In this document: piece after piece, positions 11,828-22,683 of the stretch
How positions within the stretch are numbered: the first letter of the stretch is position 1
Layout: each line of letters opens with the position of its first letter
From: Scilla litardierei
Taxonomy: Eukaryota > Streptophyta > Magnoliopsida > Asparagales > Asparagaceae
Length of the DNA stretch: 64,000 bases
Direction: 5' to 3'
Assembly: GCA_030789695.1 (NCBI GenBank)
Contig: CM061133.1
Span: forward strand, 94,791,528-94,855,527
Notes under the pieces: model-generated
What the model was told of the DNA's origin: nothing
Database searches by the model: none
What the model saw: the letters and a program-made list of their open reading frames with translations, nothing else
Made by a program: the position numbers and the translations under genes

Positions 11828-12840
11828 TGATCCCGCCCGGATATACACCCAAAAAACGACTTGTAGTTTTACCGCAAGCGCACGGCGTAGTGGCGAGCGG
11901 GTATCGAACACAAGGAGGACAAAAGACAGTATTCTACTTTGATTACTAGCTATCAAGAGAATAAGAATAATTTCGATGTTGTTGTCACAATCGTTCAAGT
12001 AGCAAATAAATTTCAATATAATAAAGGCGTCTAGGGATAAGAAATTCCCACCACGGACCATCTATCATCCTTGTGAATCATAAATTTCATTGTTGCTAAG
12101 CTTGAATGTAGGTGAACTAGTCGCAACTTAATGTAGAACCAAGCTCACGCTCTCGCGCTATTGCCGGTCTATAGCAAACCTAGAATAGAGCCCACTCTCG
12201 TTCAAACTCTACCATAAGCCGCTAGCGTGAAGATCGACATCATCGTCCAATCGCATCTCGAGCCCACTCTCGTGCAAACTCGAGCTACGATCTAGGTTAT
12301 GATAGTTCGTATTCATCCAATCTCTTGCAAACGAATATTAGTATAGATTTATAATAAAAAATCCTAGCTTTGGTCCAATCTCTTGCAAACCAAATCTAGA
12401 GAATTTCAATTATTAATCTAAATCGAATATCTAGGCCTTCCTATCAATTGGGATCCAATCTCTTGCAAATCCAAATTGATATGAATTCTTAGCTACTCGT
12501 AATGAATCAATCACAACCTAACCATCATCAATTCTAACAACAAATCTATAAATTCATCACAATTCAAAGATCGGGTCCATAGGGTTCATCCACATGCCCT
12601 AGAACGACGGAACTACTCACTAATCATCATGCAAATATCAGAAATAATAGATGGAATCATAGCACAATTCATTGCAAAGAAGAGACAATTCATAAAAATG
12701 AGTTTTTAACAAGAAAGAACAAACCAATGTCGTCACCTATGATCTCCAGCTGAGATTTCACAAAAGAATAGCCGTCAAAAATATAATAGAAGTCTCTAAA
12801 AAATAGTTCAAGTCTCTCCTAAAACTAGGGTAAAAACTAG

Positions 12841-12850
12841 GTTTAAATAC
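12841..12850 (-). promoter_or_regulatory. TATA box of Athila-like 3' LTR
   Basis: GTTTAAATAC reads GTATTTAAAC on the minus strand, about 90 bp downstream of the palindrome array. The 5' LTR has the same sequence at 39799-39808. Confidence 0.55.
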
Positions 12851-12929
12851 AAGCTAAAATCGTCCAAAAAAACCGTGACAAGACTGCCCATGCGCAGCCC
12901 AGAAATTCAAATCCGCGTAGCAGTCGGAA

Positions 12930-13275
12930 TGGGTCACTAGGCCGAGTGGCTCATGTCACTCGGCCGAGTGACAGGCCTGACAAAAAACAGAGAGTTCGTG
13001 ATCTTCAGGGGTCTGTCTCTCTGGGTGACTCGGCCGAGTGGGCTTCTTCACAAGGCCGAGTGAGTAATCATGCTCGGCCGAGTGGGCTTCCTCAGAAATC
13101 CAGTAAGTTAGCAGCTTCTCTAGATGAATTATATGTACCACTCGGTCGAGTGAGCTTTCTCACTCGGCAGGGTGGACTTCCTTGCTCGGTCGAGTGAATG
13201 CTGAAAATTTGCTGTGCGTATCCATTTCACTTACAGCTTCTGACTCGGCCGAGCGAGCAGTTTACTCGGCCGAGT
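12930..13275. repeat. Array of CACTCGGCCGAGTG palindromes (Athila-like 3' LTR)
   Basis: About ten copies of ACTCGGCCGAGT or close variants, spaced 20-60 bp apart, each a near-perfect palindrome. They lie immediately upstream (minus strand) of the TATA box. The same word is arrayed in the 5' LTR (39888-40245), in the interior (25004-25430) and in a related LTR (43495-43770). Confidence 0.9.
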
Positions 13276-13581
13276 GGGCTGTATCTTGGCTCGTTTCTTC
13301 GCCTCCTCGCCTCCTCGTCGATTCTATAGAATTTCTTCCTCTTCAGCTCATCCTCTATTGCTGATAACCCCTTAAATAAACTGTGGGTGACACTCCGAAG
13401 TGTGCAAAAATCCTTTGATCTCATTTTCGCTCCAAATCACTCCATATCTCCTGAAATACGAAAAAACCAAGAAATAGTGAAAAGCAACGCGATATCGTCA
13501 AATAATAGTGAAAAGAGCAATATGGTCGATTAAAACGTCATGAAAACATGCAGAAAAAAGATGTAAAATAAGGAGTGATCA

Positions 13582-13594
13582 AAATCCCCCAAGC
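13582..13594 (-). promoter_or_regulatory. Athila-like polypurine tract
   Basis: The minus strand reads GCTTGGGGGATTT directly before the 3' LTR start TGATCA. The related element at 44072 has the same tract. Confidence 0.75.
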
Positions 13595-14919
13595 TTACCT
13601 CGTACTCGTCCTCGAGGAAGATGAGTAAAAGGTGAACCCGATGGGTAAAAATAAGGAAAAGGAAAAAGAAGATAGAAAAGAAAACAAAGAGGGAGGTGCT
13701 AGATCATTTCCTCAGGACGTGGACTCGCTTATTCATATAGCATACTGCGAATACAAACATGCCAAAGATTTTTATCCCGATATCATGATCATATAAAGAT
13801 GCACTCAACATAGAAACCCAAGAATAGCAAAACAATATGAAATGTGGAATCATTCTAGAATTAACGTCGTCTGAAGCATCTAAAGCAATATACATAATTA
13901 TAGAACACACACTTTTCAATTGATCGCTTTCTATTTGGAGTATAAGAGGTATCACACAATATGAAGCAATAAGAATAGAAAGGAGTGGTTTTCATGAAAT
14001 TCATACCAAGTTTCAATTCCTGGACTTTGTAAAACTTTTAGTGATTTTGCCGAGTATAGAAAATTACCTAGCTTAGGTTGTCATGCACAGTTAAGTAGTC
14101 ACTCTCTCACACATCATTGGATCCCCTCCTCCAAGCTTATCTATAAGCGTGGTGACATAAAATTAATCAATAAGTATATTCACCATTTTTGAAGATCCAA
14201 GGAACAAAAATAAAATTAAACAAGGGAAGAGAGAGAGAAAGGATATGAAGTGGGATCATGTATAAACTTCTTTTCTCTTTTCTTTTCTCTTTTTTTCTCT
14301 TTTTTTTATTTTTTATTATTTATTTATTTTTTTGCATCAATATATACCACTGTGATCCCAAATCAAAAGATAGAAAGATATACATGTATTTTTTTTCGTT
14401 TTTATTTTGGGGTATTGGAGCATGGATCTTTTATAGCGGGGGAATATGCCAATATAAGATTCGCTAAAGGGAGTTTCACCAATGATTCTAAGTATAGAAA
14501 TCGTTCTCAAGATATGTGGAGAAAGAAAGATATGTAACACTCGGTTCACTCTATGGAATGTGCACGACAACTTTCAGCAGAGTAATGTAATCTACTCAGT
14601 TTTATCTCAGAAAGTAAACTAGTCCAGTCATGTCAACATAGAATACAACCAATCAACCTGAAAGTGAAGCGTACAATTTTCATACAATAAGAAGTGATAT
14701 AAGACAAGAAAGCAGTGCTCCAAGTATAGGCAATCAATGCGTTAAGCTTGGTGTGTTTTCTATGAAGAGTATACATATAAATTATCAGACTCAACTAATA
14801 GAAGAATTTCATCCATATTCATACATGAAAGTGCGGGTTACTATTTCAAATGCATAGCAAGACATAACATATGATATCTGAAATAAAAACGATGGCATGG
14901 CAAGATAGTATGCATATAG
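13595..14919 (-). mobile_element. Athila-like 3' non-coding interior, distal part
   Basis: No coding sequence is seen. It starts with CTCGTCCTCGAGGAAGATGAG and has a pyrimidine run at 14267-14335 (purine on the coding strand). It aligns with 44072-45284, the same region of a related copy. SirB inserted at 14919. Confidence 0.8.
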
Positions 14920-15631
14920 TGTAGTGCCCTGGGAAGCCACTGCACATGTACTAGGGGGGGTGAATAGTACTTTTAAATAATAGGGAGAGTTATTCCTAAT
15001 TATCGTGCAATTAACAAACAACAATGCGGAATAACAACGATCAACAAGAATAAATGCAAACGCAAACAAATGGTTTAATGGGTTCGGATCCACCCAAGTC
15101 TCCCTGACTTGTTCCCGGTGATCCTACGTCCCAACCACCCGGATCCCTTCCGGATACTTAAGTTAGAAACCCTAACTCAAGATTTCCAATATGACCACTT
15201 GCAAAAACCTCACAAGTGCAAACGACCTACAATCGATGACCGTGAATCCCACAACCCGGGATCACGCAAAACCTCTCACAACCGAGAGTATACAATTCAA
15301 ATATAACTGAAATGAAATGCTTACCAACAAAATACCTATGCCTTGAGATTTCTTACCAAATTAGGGCAAAGAGGATTTTGATGGAGGAAGAGTCACCAAA
15401 CCATAGCTTCAAGAAGATGACCAGCAATGGAAGCCTAGGGATGAGATGGATGACCTAGAATCAAGCCCTTGGCTTGGAAGGCTCACAATCAATGAATCTC
15501 TCTTGAGGAATAAGAGTGAGGGAGAGATTCTTGAGAATGGGAGAGCTTGAAGATGAGAGTTGAAAGCCTCTCTTTGAATCAATAGAACTCTGGAAATAGC
15601 AGCCTTGGATCCTATGAAATAACCCCTTCAG

Positions 15632-15640
15632 GTATTTAAA
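15632..15640 (-). promoter_or_regulatory. TATA box of SirB 3' LTR
   Basis: GTATTTAAA reads TTTAAATAC on the minus strand, about 70 bp downstream of the hairpin array. The 5' LTR has ATATTTAAA at 21005-21013. Confidence 0.55.
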
Positions 15641-15707
15641 GGATCAAGGGAAAAGAGAGAAAGAAACGTCGCTTTCAAAAACTCCAACGGATCTAAATCT
15701 GAAGCTG

Positions 15708-16238
15708 ACTAGTCGGTCTAAGAAGGATCACTGACCGACTAGTTCATCAACTAGTCGGTCGGTGATTCAACATGGACCGACTAACAGTTCGACAGCCAAG
15801 AGAGTGATTTCCAGGCAACATGAACTAGTCGGTTTAAGAAGACTTGCCAACCGACTAGTTTGCCAACTAGTCGGTCGGTGAGTGTTCTTTGACCGACCAA
15901 GAGTGAAATGCATGAAGCTGAATACAAGTTACACTAGTCGGTCTAAGAACAAATGCTGACCGACTAGTTTCACAACTAGTCGGTCGATGAATGTTCTTGG
16001 ACCGACTAACTGTAAACAGTAACTCAGGTTGTACAGAGGCAAGCTCAACTAGTCGGTCTGAGAAGGATTCCTAACCGACTAGATCGTCATCTAGTCGGTC
16101 GGTTAACCTTCTTTGACCGACTAATTGATCGACATGGCTGAGCTGAAATGAGTTAGGACATCTAGTCGGTTCATGAAGAGTTGCCGAGCGACTAGATCAT
16201 CATCTAGTCGGTTGGTGACTCTACTTGAACCAACTAAG
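15708..16238. repeat. Hairpin array built on GACCGACTAGT...ACTAGTCGGTC (SirB 3' LTR)
   Basis: Five modules of about 100 bp each contain ACTAGTCGGTC, then GACCGACTAGT, a 4-6 bp loop and ACTAGTCGGTCGG. Each module can fold into a strong stem. The same five modules are in the 5' LTR at 21080-21605 with few changes. Confidence 0.92.
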
Positions 16239-16639
16239 ATGCACTAAAAGCCGAGGGAAGAAGCGATAGGCTTCGGGAAAGTTTCTAATGACTTCTAAGA
16301 TAATCCTAGCTCTAAGATATGAGCGATATGAAGATAGACATGTAAGAATTACTCAAGGCTTAACATTCTATAAATCGAAGCAAAAAGACTATGAATAAAA
16401 CCTTAAGGAACGGTCTTCGAACGCTTCGATCAAATCTTCATGACTTCCAAAAAGGTCCAAAAGCTTCAACGAAGCTTTAGGCATTGAATACGAGCTTTGA
16501 GAAGTCTTAAGATGTCGCTTTGAGTGTTCTCGTGAATTTGACGATGATCTCCATAACTGCGCTCACAAATTGTTAGTTCATTTATTATTTATGTTTGCTC
16601 ATCATCCAAAACCAAATACGTGGAGTCCAATACTCAACA

Positions 16640-17600
16640 TTCTCCCCCTTTTTGGTGATGACAAACCAACATAAATAATAATCAATAATAATGTACTAAA
16701 TGAAATTCACTTACTCCCCCTACATTGATGACACATTAGTTCCATAAACATATTCATCAATCAGGCGAGAAAATTAAAAATATAAATCCAGTTATCGAAT
16801 TTGAAGTACATTTATATTTTCTTAACTCCCCCTGAATCTAACATATCAAATTAGATTCATGATAAACTATCATTTAGCACATGCCATTATTATATCTCTC
16901 CCCCTTTGGCATAATCCAAAAAGTGCAGGAGGAAGTCAATGATAACAGATCATGGCCAAATAATACATGAATCACGGGAGTCGAAGAATACGACCTCGGT
17001 CCAATGACACCAAAGTAAAATACCAAAACATATTAAAGGTGTGCCAAAGAGACCTTAGTCGAAAAACGAAAAATGAAGTCATCAAAATACCAATTGTAAA
17101 TTCACGTATTGATGAAAGGAATTTATTCTCCAATATCAACATTTATAGCTATTTTAGTGCATGGAAAACAATTCTATGTTTTCATACAGCTAAAGCTATT
17201 GAATCAAAATAAATCGTCGAGCGACGAAATCAATATCAGAGACATACATAAAATGTGCACAAAGGAATGAACCATCAGAAGAGTGGTGCACATCATAGAA
17301 TATCAAATGTCACAATATCGATCGAAAATGAACATTAAGTAAAAGCACATCAAAACTAAGTGAAGTGTGCGATGAGAAGTGACAAGGTGATAAAAGTAAT
17401 ATGAAAATCATCATAATAACTTTTAAGAACATGTCATGCCAAAAATAGATATGAATTTCAAAGCACTTATGGCATTCATAATTCTATCATGCTAGGAGAA
17501 ACAAAATGATACCAATGTAAAGAAATAGATTCTAACCAAGCATGCATTCAACCCTCATGGATACCAAATGTAATATCATACTTACAACCTTAAGCTCCCC
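16640..17600 (-). promoter_or_regulatory. SirB main and repeated polypurine tracts
   Basis: Minus-strand AAAAAGGGGGAGAA at 16640-16653 abuts the 3' LTR. Further GGGGGAG tracts occur near 16710, 16826, 16898 and 17592. Multiple tracts here are a described Sirevirus feature, which supports the family call without pol. Confidence 0.8.
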
Positions 17601-17889
17601 CTACATTGGTGCATTACCTAAGCACCATCAACTCCGTTTGAATGAAAGTCTTCGCAAATCGAGGAGTTGGTAGGGTTGGTATCCCACGGTGGATTGAACC
17701 TAGAAAACTTCATTTTGTTATCCAAAAATCCTTTTGGATCCAATGTTTAGACAACAAATTTGAAATACGAAATAAAAATTATTGTAACCCATAAATTAAT
17801 ATAATCAAAATCAATTTTATAAAAATATGCCTTGGTACCCATAACATGATCATAAGCTCATGGTACCAAGCATTGAAGGGTTAAAGGAA
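16660..17889 (-). mobile_element. SirB 3' non-coding interior
   Basis: About 1.2 kb between the gag stop and the LTR. It is AT-rich, with no frame longer than about 80 codons and no pol motif on either strand. Apart from the polypurine tracts I see nothing. Confidence 0.75.
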
Positions 17890-20237
17890 CTAACCCTTCG
17901 GAAACCAAGTCCAAGAGGAACTTGACTTCCCAACATAATCATCATTCAAAATAACATCATTAATATATGATTTCACATAAACATTCATAGCATCATCGCT
18001 AGTGTTCTTGGGACCCCAAATAGTGTACATTTTGGGAATCCTCTTCCTAGTGGTTGCATGCACAAAAGGTTGATTTCTATGTGGTGCATGTGGCCTAGGA
18101 GCATGAGATCTAGCAATAGCATTATGATGAGCATGAGATCCATGATGTGGTGTAGCATACATACGTGGATAAGCATGAGGATGATTATGAGAGAAGGCAT
18201 TCACATGTGGATTAGATGTGTGAACATAAGCATTAGGATGTGCATGAGCATGATTACGTGCATGTGGGTGTCTCATATGAGTGTTCGCATGTGTTCGTGG
18301 GTGCAGAGCATAAAAATCATTATTAGCATGCACCGGTGGAGTAGGATGTGTGTTCCTACGTGGCATAGCATGAGAGTACAAAAATGCATGACCCCTCTTT
18401 GGAGGTCTACCCAAAGTGGGTTTCTTTCCAATCGGGGGTGTGAACGAAGTGGAAGCACTATTGGTAGGAGAACTACCAATGGGGTGTTTGCTCCCACTCG
18501 TCGAGGCATCGGATGTCGGCCTAACAAAGGTGATAGGCGATTTGGATGAGTCTCCCATCTTATACCCCAAGCCAATGTGGTGTTTGGCCGGAAGTAAGTC
18601 ATTTAGGATATTATCCAAATGGCCCTTACCTCTATTGAAATCATTGTTACGGCCTAACGTGCACTCATACTTCTCTTTGAGAGAATGCATCGAAGCATCC
18701 AAAGTCGATACTTGCGATGTGAGTGCATAAACACGAGATTTGAGATTCATATTCTCAAAACTCAAGGTTGAGTTTTGAGACGTCAAATCCGTCATCTTGT
18801 GTTCATCCGATTTCTCAAAATGAACATGCTCAAGTTGAGATTTGAGGTTCTTCACCTCATTTCTCAACAAGCCATTATGAGTAAGCAAACTTGCTTTCTC
18901 ATTGGCGAGTGTCTCAACAATGGTGTCATTGTTGGTGATGGTAGACTTAGGAGAGGTTTGGAGGCTAACAAGTTCATCTTTGGTCTTATTATATCTATCT
19001 ACTAATTTAGTAAATTTAGACCAAATTTCTTGGTTTGCTAACCTCATTTCATCAATAGTAGGTTCTCCGCTTTCATCCTCGCTACCATCCTCGCTACCAT
19101 CCTCGCTTTCATCCTCGCTATCATCGAAGGAGGACTTTCGATCTTTTGCCTCATTAGCCATGAAGCAAAGTTTTGCTTTCTCCACTCTTCCATCATCCGA
19201 CTCTCCACTTGAGGAATCCTCTTCGGAGTCGGTGAATGTGCCAACAAGTCCTTTCTTGTACTTTCTCGACTTGTCGTACTTTGATGCTTTCCCCTTCTCC
19301 TTGTGTTTGTAGAGAGGACAATCCGGTTTGATGTGTCCTGGCTTGTTGCATTTATAACACACGGGAGTAGAAGCATTAGTCGAACTAACTTTAGATTTAT
19401 TCAAAGATATACCTTCTCGGAGGAATCGATCGAACTTCCTTGCCATACGGGCAATGGATTCCATGTCCAATTCGTCTTCCGATTCTTCATCATCGGTAGA
19501 TGGAGCGGCCTTGAAGGCAATCACCTTTTTCTTTGGCTCATCTTGCTTCAAGTACGCTTTCATCTTTTCCTTCATTCGGATCTTACTATCCTTGCATACC
19601 TCGTAAGACAACAAGGTACCCATTAGTTGTACGACGGTATATTTATTCATGTCATTACCTTCCTCGATGGCGAAGGTACGCTTTTCCCAACATGATGGAA
19701 GACAGTCGATAATCTTCGCGACTTTCTCCTTTTGGGTATAGACCTTCCCAAGAGCTTCCAAGTCGTTTGATATATCCACGAAGCGAGCGTAATATTCCTT
19801 CATGGTTTCGCCCTGCTCCATATGAAACAACTCAAATTCTTTATTAGCAACGACGAGTTTAGAATATTTTACCGTACTCGATCCTTCGTGCAATATGAGG
19901 AGTTGGTTCCATATTTGATATGCACTCTTACATGTGCATATCTTGTTGAAGTCCTCGGTCTCCAACGCACAATTCAAGGCATTCATTGCCTTGGCATTGG
20001 CTACTTCCGCGGCGACCTCCGCGGGAGTCCACTTCGCAAAATCTTCTCGGAAGGCTCGACATACTCCGTCATGGTGGCTCTCCATAGTGAAGCGCTCCGG
20101 AGGAAAATTTGCATCCGGTATTTCCAGTAACCGTAGTTGGTACCGTTGAAGTGTGGAGGCCTGACGGAGGATAGTCCTTCCATAACAGAAGAAGCTCCAT
20201 CGCGGTTCTTGAAGACGTTGTAGTCGTTGTTCGTCAT
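17890..20237 (-). pseudogene. SirB gag, one frameshift, otherwise intact (about 780 codons)
   Basis: The likely start is MTNNDYNVF at 20237, 38 bases past the primer site. Its first 60 codons carry SVRPPHFNGTNYGYWKYRM, the copia gag (UBN2/DUF4219) opening. A single shift near 20040-20050 moves to the frame that stays open to 17890. That frame has ANAKAMNALNCAL, SAYQIWNQLLILHEGSS, DLEALGKV, a CCHC knuckle CYKCNKPGHIKPDC (near 19350), KKGLVGTFTDSEED, an acidic SEDGSED repeat (near 19090), a long coiled-coil region (about 18600-19050), GLGYKMGDSS, a histidine-rich segment (18055-18385) and the end DVILNDDYVGKSSSSW.WFP. The product would be capsid/nucleocapsid; no protease follows. A start at 20316 is unlikely because it lies in the LTR. 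At most one disabling change makes this the best-preserved gene in the window. Confidence 0.88.
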
Positions 20238-20274
20238 AGCTTTGAACTTTGGCTATGTGTAGCTTTGAACCTTG

Positions 20275-20286
20275 GCTCTGATACCA
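20275..20286 (-). promoter_or_regulatory. SirB primer binding site (initiator tRNA-Met)
   Basis: The minus strand reads TGGTATCAGAGC, the exact complement of the 3' end of plant initiator tRNA-Met, two bases inside the 5' LTR edge. Confidence 0.95.
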
Positions 20287-20288
20287 AT

Positions 20289-22011
20289 TGTAGTGCCCTG
20301 GGAAGCCACTGCACATGTACTAGAGGGGGGGGTGAATAGTACTTTTAAATAATAGGGAGAGTTATTCCTAATTATCGTGCAATTAACAAACAACAATGCG
20401 GAATAACAACGATCAACAAGAATAAATGCAAACGCAAACAAATGGTTTAATGGGTTCGGATCCACCCAAGTCTCCCCGACTTGTTCCCGGTGATCCTACG
20501 TCCCAACCACCCGGATCCCTTCCGGATACTTGAGTTAGAAACCCTAATTCAAGATTTCCAATATGACCACTTGCGAAAACCTCACAAGTGCAAACGACCT
20601 ACAATCGATGACCGTGAATCCCACAACCCGGGATCACGCAAAACCTCTTACAACCGAGAGTATACAATTCAAATATAACTGAAATGAAATGCTTACCAAC
20701 AAAATACCTATGCCATGAGATTTCTTACCAAATTAGGGCAAAGAGGATTTTGATGGAGGAAGATTCACCAAACCATAGCTTCAAGAAGATGACCAGCAAT
20801 GGAAGCCTATGGGATGAGATGGATGACCTAGAATCAAGCCCTTGGCTTGGAAGGCTCACAATCAATGAATCTCTCTTGAGGAATAAGAGTGAGGGAGAGA
20901 TTCTTGAGAATGGGAGAGCTTGAAGATGAGAGTTGAAAGCCTCTCTTTGAATCAATAGAACTCTGGAAATAGCAGCCTTCGATCCTATGAAATAACTCCT
21001 TCAGATATTTAAAGGATCAAGGGAAAAGAGAGACAGAAACGTCGCTTTCAAAAACTCCAACGGATCTAAATCTGAAGCTGACTAGTCGGTCTAAGAAGGA
21101 TCACTGACCGACTAGTTCATCAACTAGTCGGTCGGTGATTCAACATGGACCGACTAACAGCTCGACAGCCAAGAGAGTGATTTCCAGGCAACATGAACTA
21201 GTCGGTCTAAGAAGACTTGCCAACCGACTAGTCTGCCAACTAGTCGGTCGGTGAGTGTTCTTTGACCGACGAAGAGTGAAATGCATGAAGCTGAATACAA
21301 GTTACACTAGTCGGTCTAAGAACAAATGCTGACCGACTAGTTTCACAACTAGTTGGTCGATGAATGTTATTGGACCGACTAACTGTAAACAGTAACTTAG
21401 GCTGTACAGAGGCAAGCTCAACTAGTCGGTCTGAGAAGGATTCCTAACCGACTAGATCGTCATCTAGTCGGTCGGTGAACCTTCTTTGACCGACTAATTG
21501 ATCGACATGGCTGAGCTGAAATGAGTTAGGACATCTAGTCGGTTCATGAAGAGTTGCCGACCGACTAGATCGTCATCTAGTCGGTTGGTGACTCTACTTG
21601 ATCAACTAAGATGCACTAGAAGCCGAGGGAAGAAGCGATAGGCTTCGGGAAAGTTTCTAATGACTTCTAAGATAATCCTAGCTCTAAGATATGAGCGATA
21701 TGAATATAGACATGTAAGAATTACTCAAGACTTAACATTCTATAAATCGAAGCAAAAAGACTATGAATAAAACCTTAAGGAACGGTCTTCGAAAGCTTCG
21801 ATCAAATCTTCATGACTTCCAAAAAGGTCCAAAAGATTCAACGAATCTTTAGGCATTGAATACGAGCTTTGAGAAGTCTTATGATGTCGCTTTGAGTGTT
21901 CTCGTGAATTTGGCGATGATCTCCATAACTGCGCTCACAAATTGTTAGTTCATTTATTATTTATGTTTGTTCATCATCCAAAACCAAATACGGGGAGTCC
22001 AATACTCAACA
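20289..22011 (-). mobile_element. SirB 5' LTR
   Basis: 1723 bp, nearly identical to 14920-16639. It drives transcription on the minus strand: hairpin array 21080-21605, TATA box 21005-21013, then the transcribed leader with the shared GGGGGGGGTGAATAG block at 20325-20339. Confidence 0.95.
21080..21605. repeat. Hairpin array built on GACCGACTAGT...ACTAGTCGGTC (SirB 5' LTR)
   Basis: Same five modules as in the 3' LTR with a handful of substitutions, for example ACTAGTTGGTC in one unit. It lies upstream of the TATA box on the minus strand. Confidence 0.92.
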
Positions 22012-22683
22012 TATAGAGATAAGCTAATACCATGTCATCATCATCACAGAAAATTCATCTCTAGCTAAAAGGATAAAAGAAATAATGATAAAAGAAAAAT
22101 AAAAACTACTATACTTATGCAGCATACTCAAAAAGTAAGAAAACATGATGCATGAAAGAAAAATAAAAAAATGAAAAAGTGGGTGAAAATAAGTGTAAAA
22201 GAAAAGAAATGTGAGAAATTGAAAATAAAAGGCGACAAAAATAAAAAATGCTTGAGAACTCAGTCCCCCAAGCTAAAGTGCACAGTGTCCTCAATGTGCA
22301 AAGTGTGTCACACTGAGAAAAATGATATTGGTGGGGTGGGTGAGGATGCATGCATGATGGAAATAAAATAAAAAATGTGATGGGAATGTAAGTGATGCAT
22401 GCAAAGATCGAAATGGTACCATGTAAGTGTCCCCAAAAGTACTCCCTCTCTCCCAAAAAGATATAGACTGGTAAGACCAAAAGATGACCAGAACGTGTGT
22501 GGAGGAGGGGTGCAAAATCAGCAGGCGGAAAATATCCAGAATAACAGCAGCAAAAATATGGAAGGCATCCAGTGTGTGCCTAGGTGGGTGGTGGTGCACC
22601 AGCACTGTCCTGTGGCGGAGGTGGTGGTCGTAGAGGCTACTGCATTGGGATAGGTGGCTGAGGCAGTCGCGCAAGAATGTGGT
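22012..22683 (-). mobile_element. Athila-like 3' non-coding interior, proximal part with secondary purine motif
   Basis: Continues the region cut at 14919. At 22262-22303 the minus strand reads ATTGAGGACACTGTGCACTT and then TAGCTTGGGGG. The same motif, ATTGAGGACAATGTCCATCT then TAGTTGGGGGG, occurs at 48323-48360 in another Athila/Tat-like element. It marks the boundary after the last ORF in this group. No coding sequence was recognised. Confidence 0.7.

Larger units (their letters stand above)
11828..13581 (-). mobile_element. Athila-like element 3' LTR
   Basis: 1754 bp, TGATCCCGCC to GTGATCA on the plus strand. It aligns end to end with 38783-40547. A set of four or more CCAATCTCTTGCAAA direct repeats lies at 12310-12475. 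TATA box on the minus strand at 12841-12850; palindrome array at 12930-13275. The purine tract abuts its right edge. Confidence 0.92.
14920..16639 (-). mobile_element. SirB 3' LTR
   Basis: 1720 bp; plus strand TGTAGTGCCC to CTCAACA. Contains the shared GGGGGGGTGAATAG block at 14954-14967, a TATA box (minus) at 15632-15640 and five hairpin modules built on ACTAGTCGGTC at 15708-16238. The polypurine tract abuts its right edge. Confidence 0.95.
14920..22011 (-). mobile_element. SirB: Sirevirus-like copia element, gag-only, structurally complete, minus strand
   Basis: The 7092-bp element is flanked by a perfect TATAG duplication (14915-14919 and 22012-22016). It has two 1.72-kb LTRs, a canonical tRNA-Met primer site, one long gag frame, several GGGGGAG tracts and nothing else; the interior is 3.65 kb. 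The LTRs differ by only about two percent by eye, so it moved fairly recently. As it lacks protease, integrase and RT, its transposition must have used proteins from another copia element. It resembles the published class of gag-bearing terminal-repeat elements (TR-GAG). Confidence 0.95.

Noticed and set aside
15708..16238. CRISPR-like array (regular repeats and spacers)
   Set aside because: Repeats are inverted, imperfect and lie inside both LTRs of a plant retrotransposon; there are no cas genes and this is a eukaryotic genome.
17890..20316. Single 808-codon protein starting at 20316
   Set aside because: The first 27 codons lie in the LTR and primer site. The family's N-terminal domain is in another frame starting at 20237, so the real gag start is there and a frameshift is needed.
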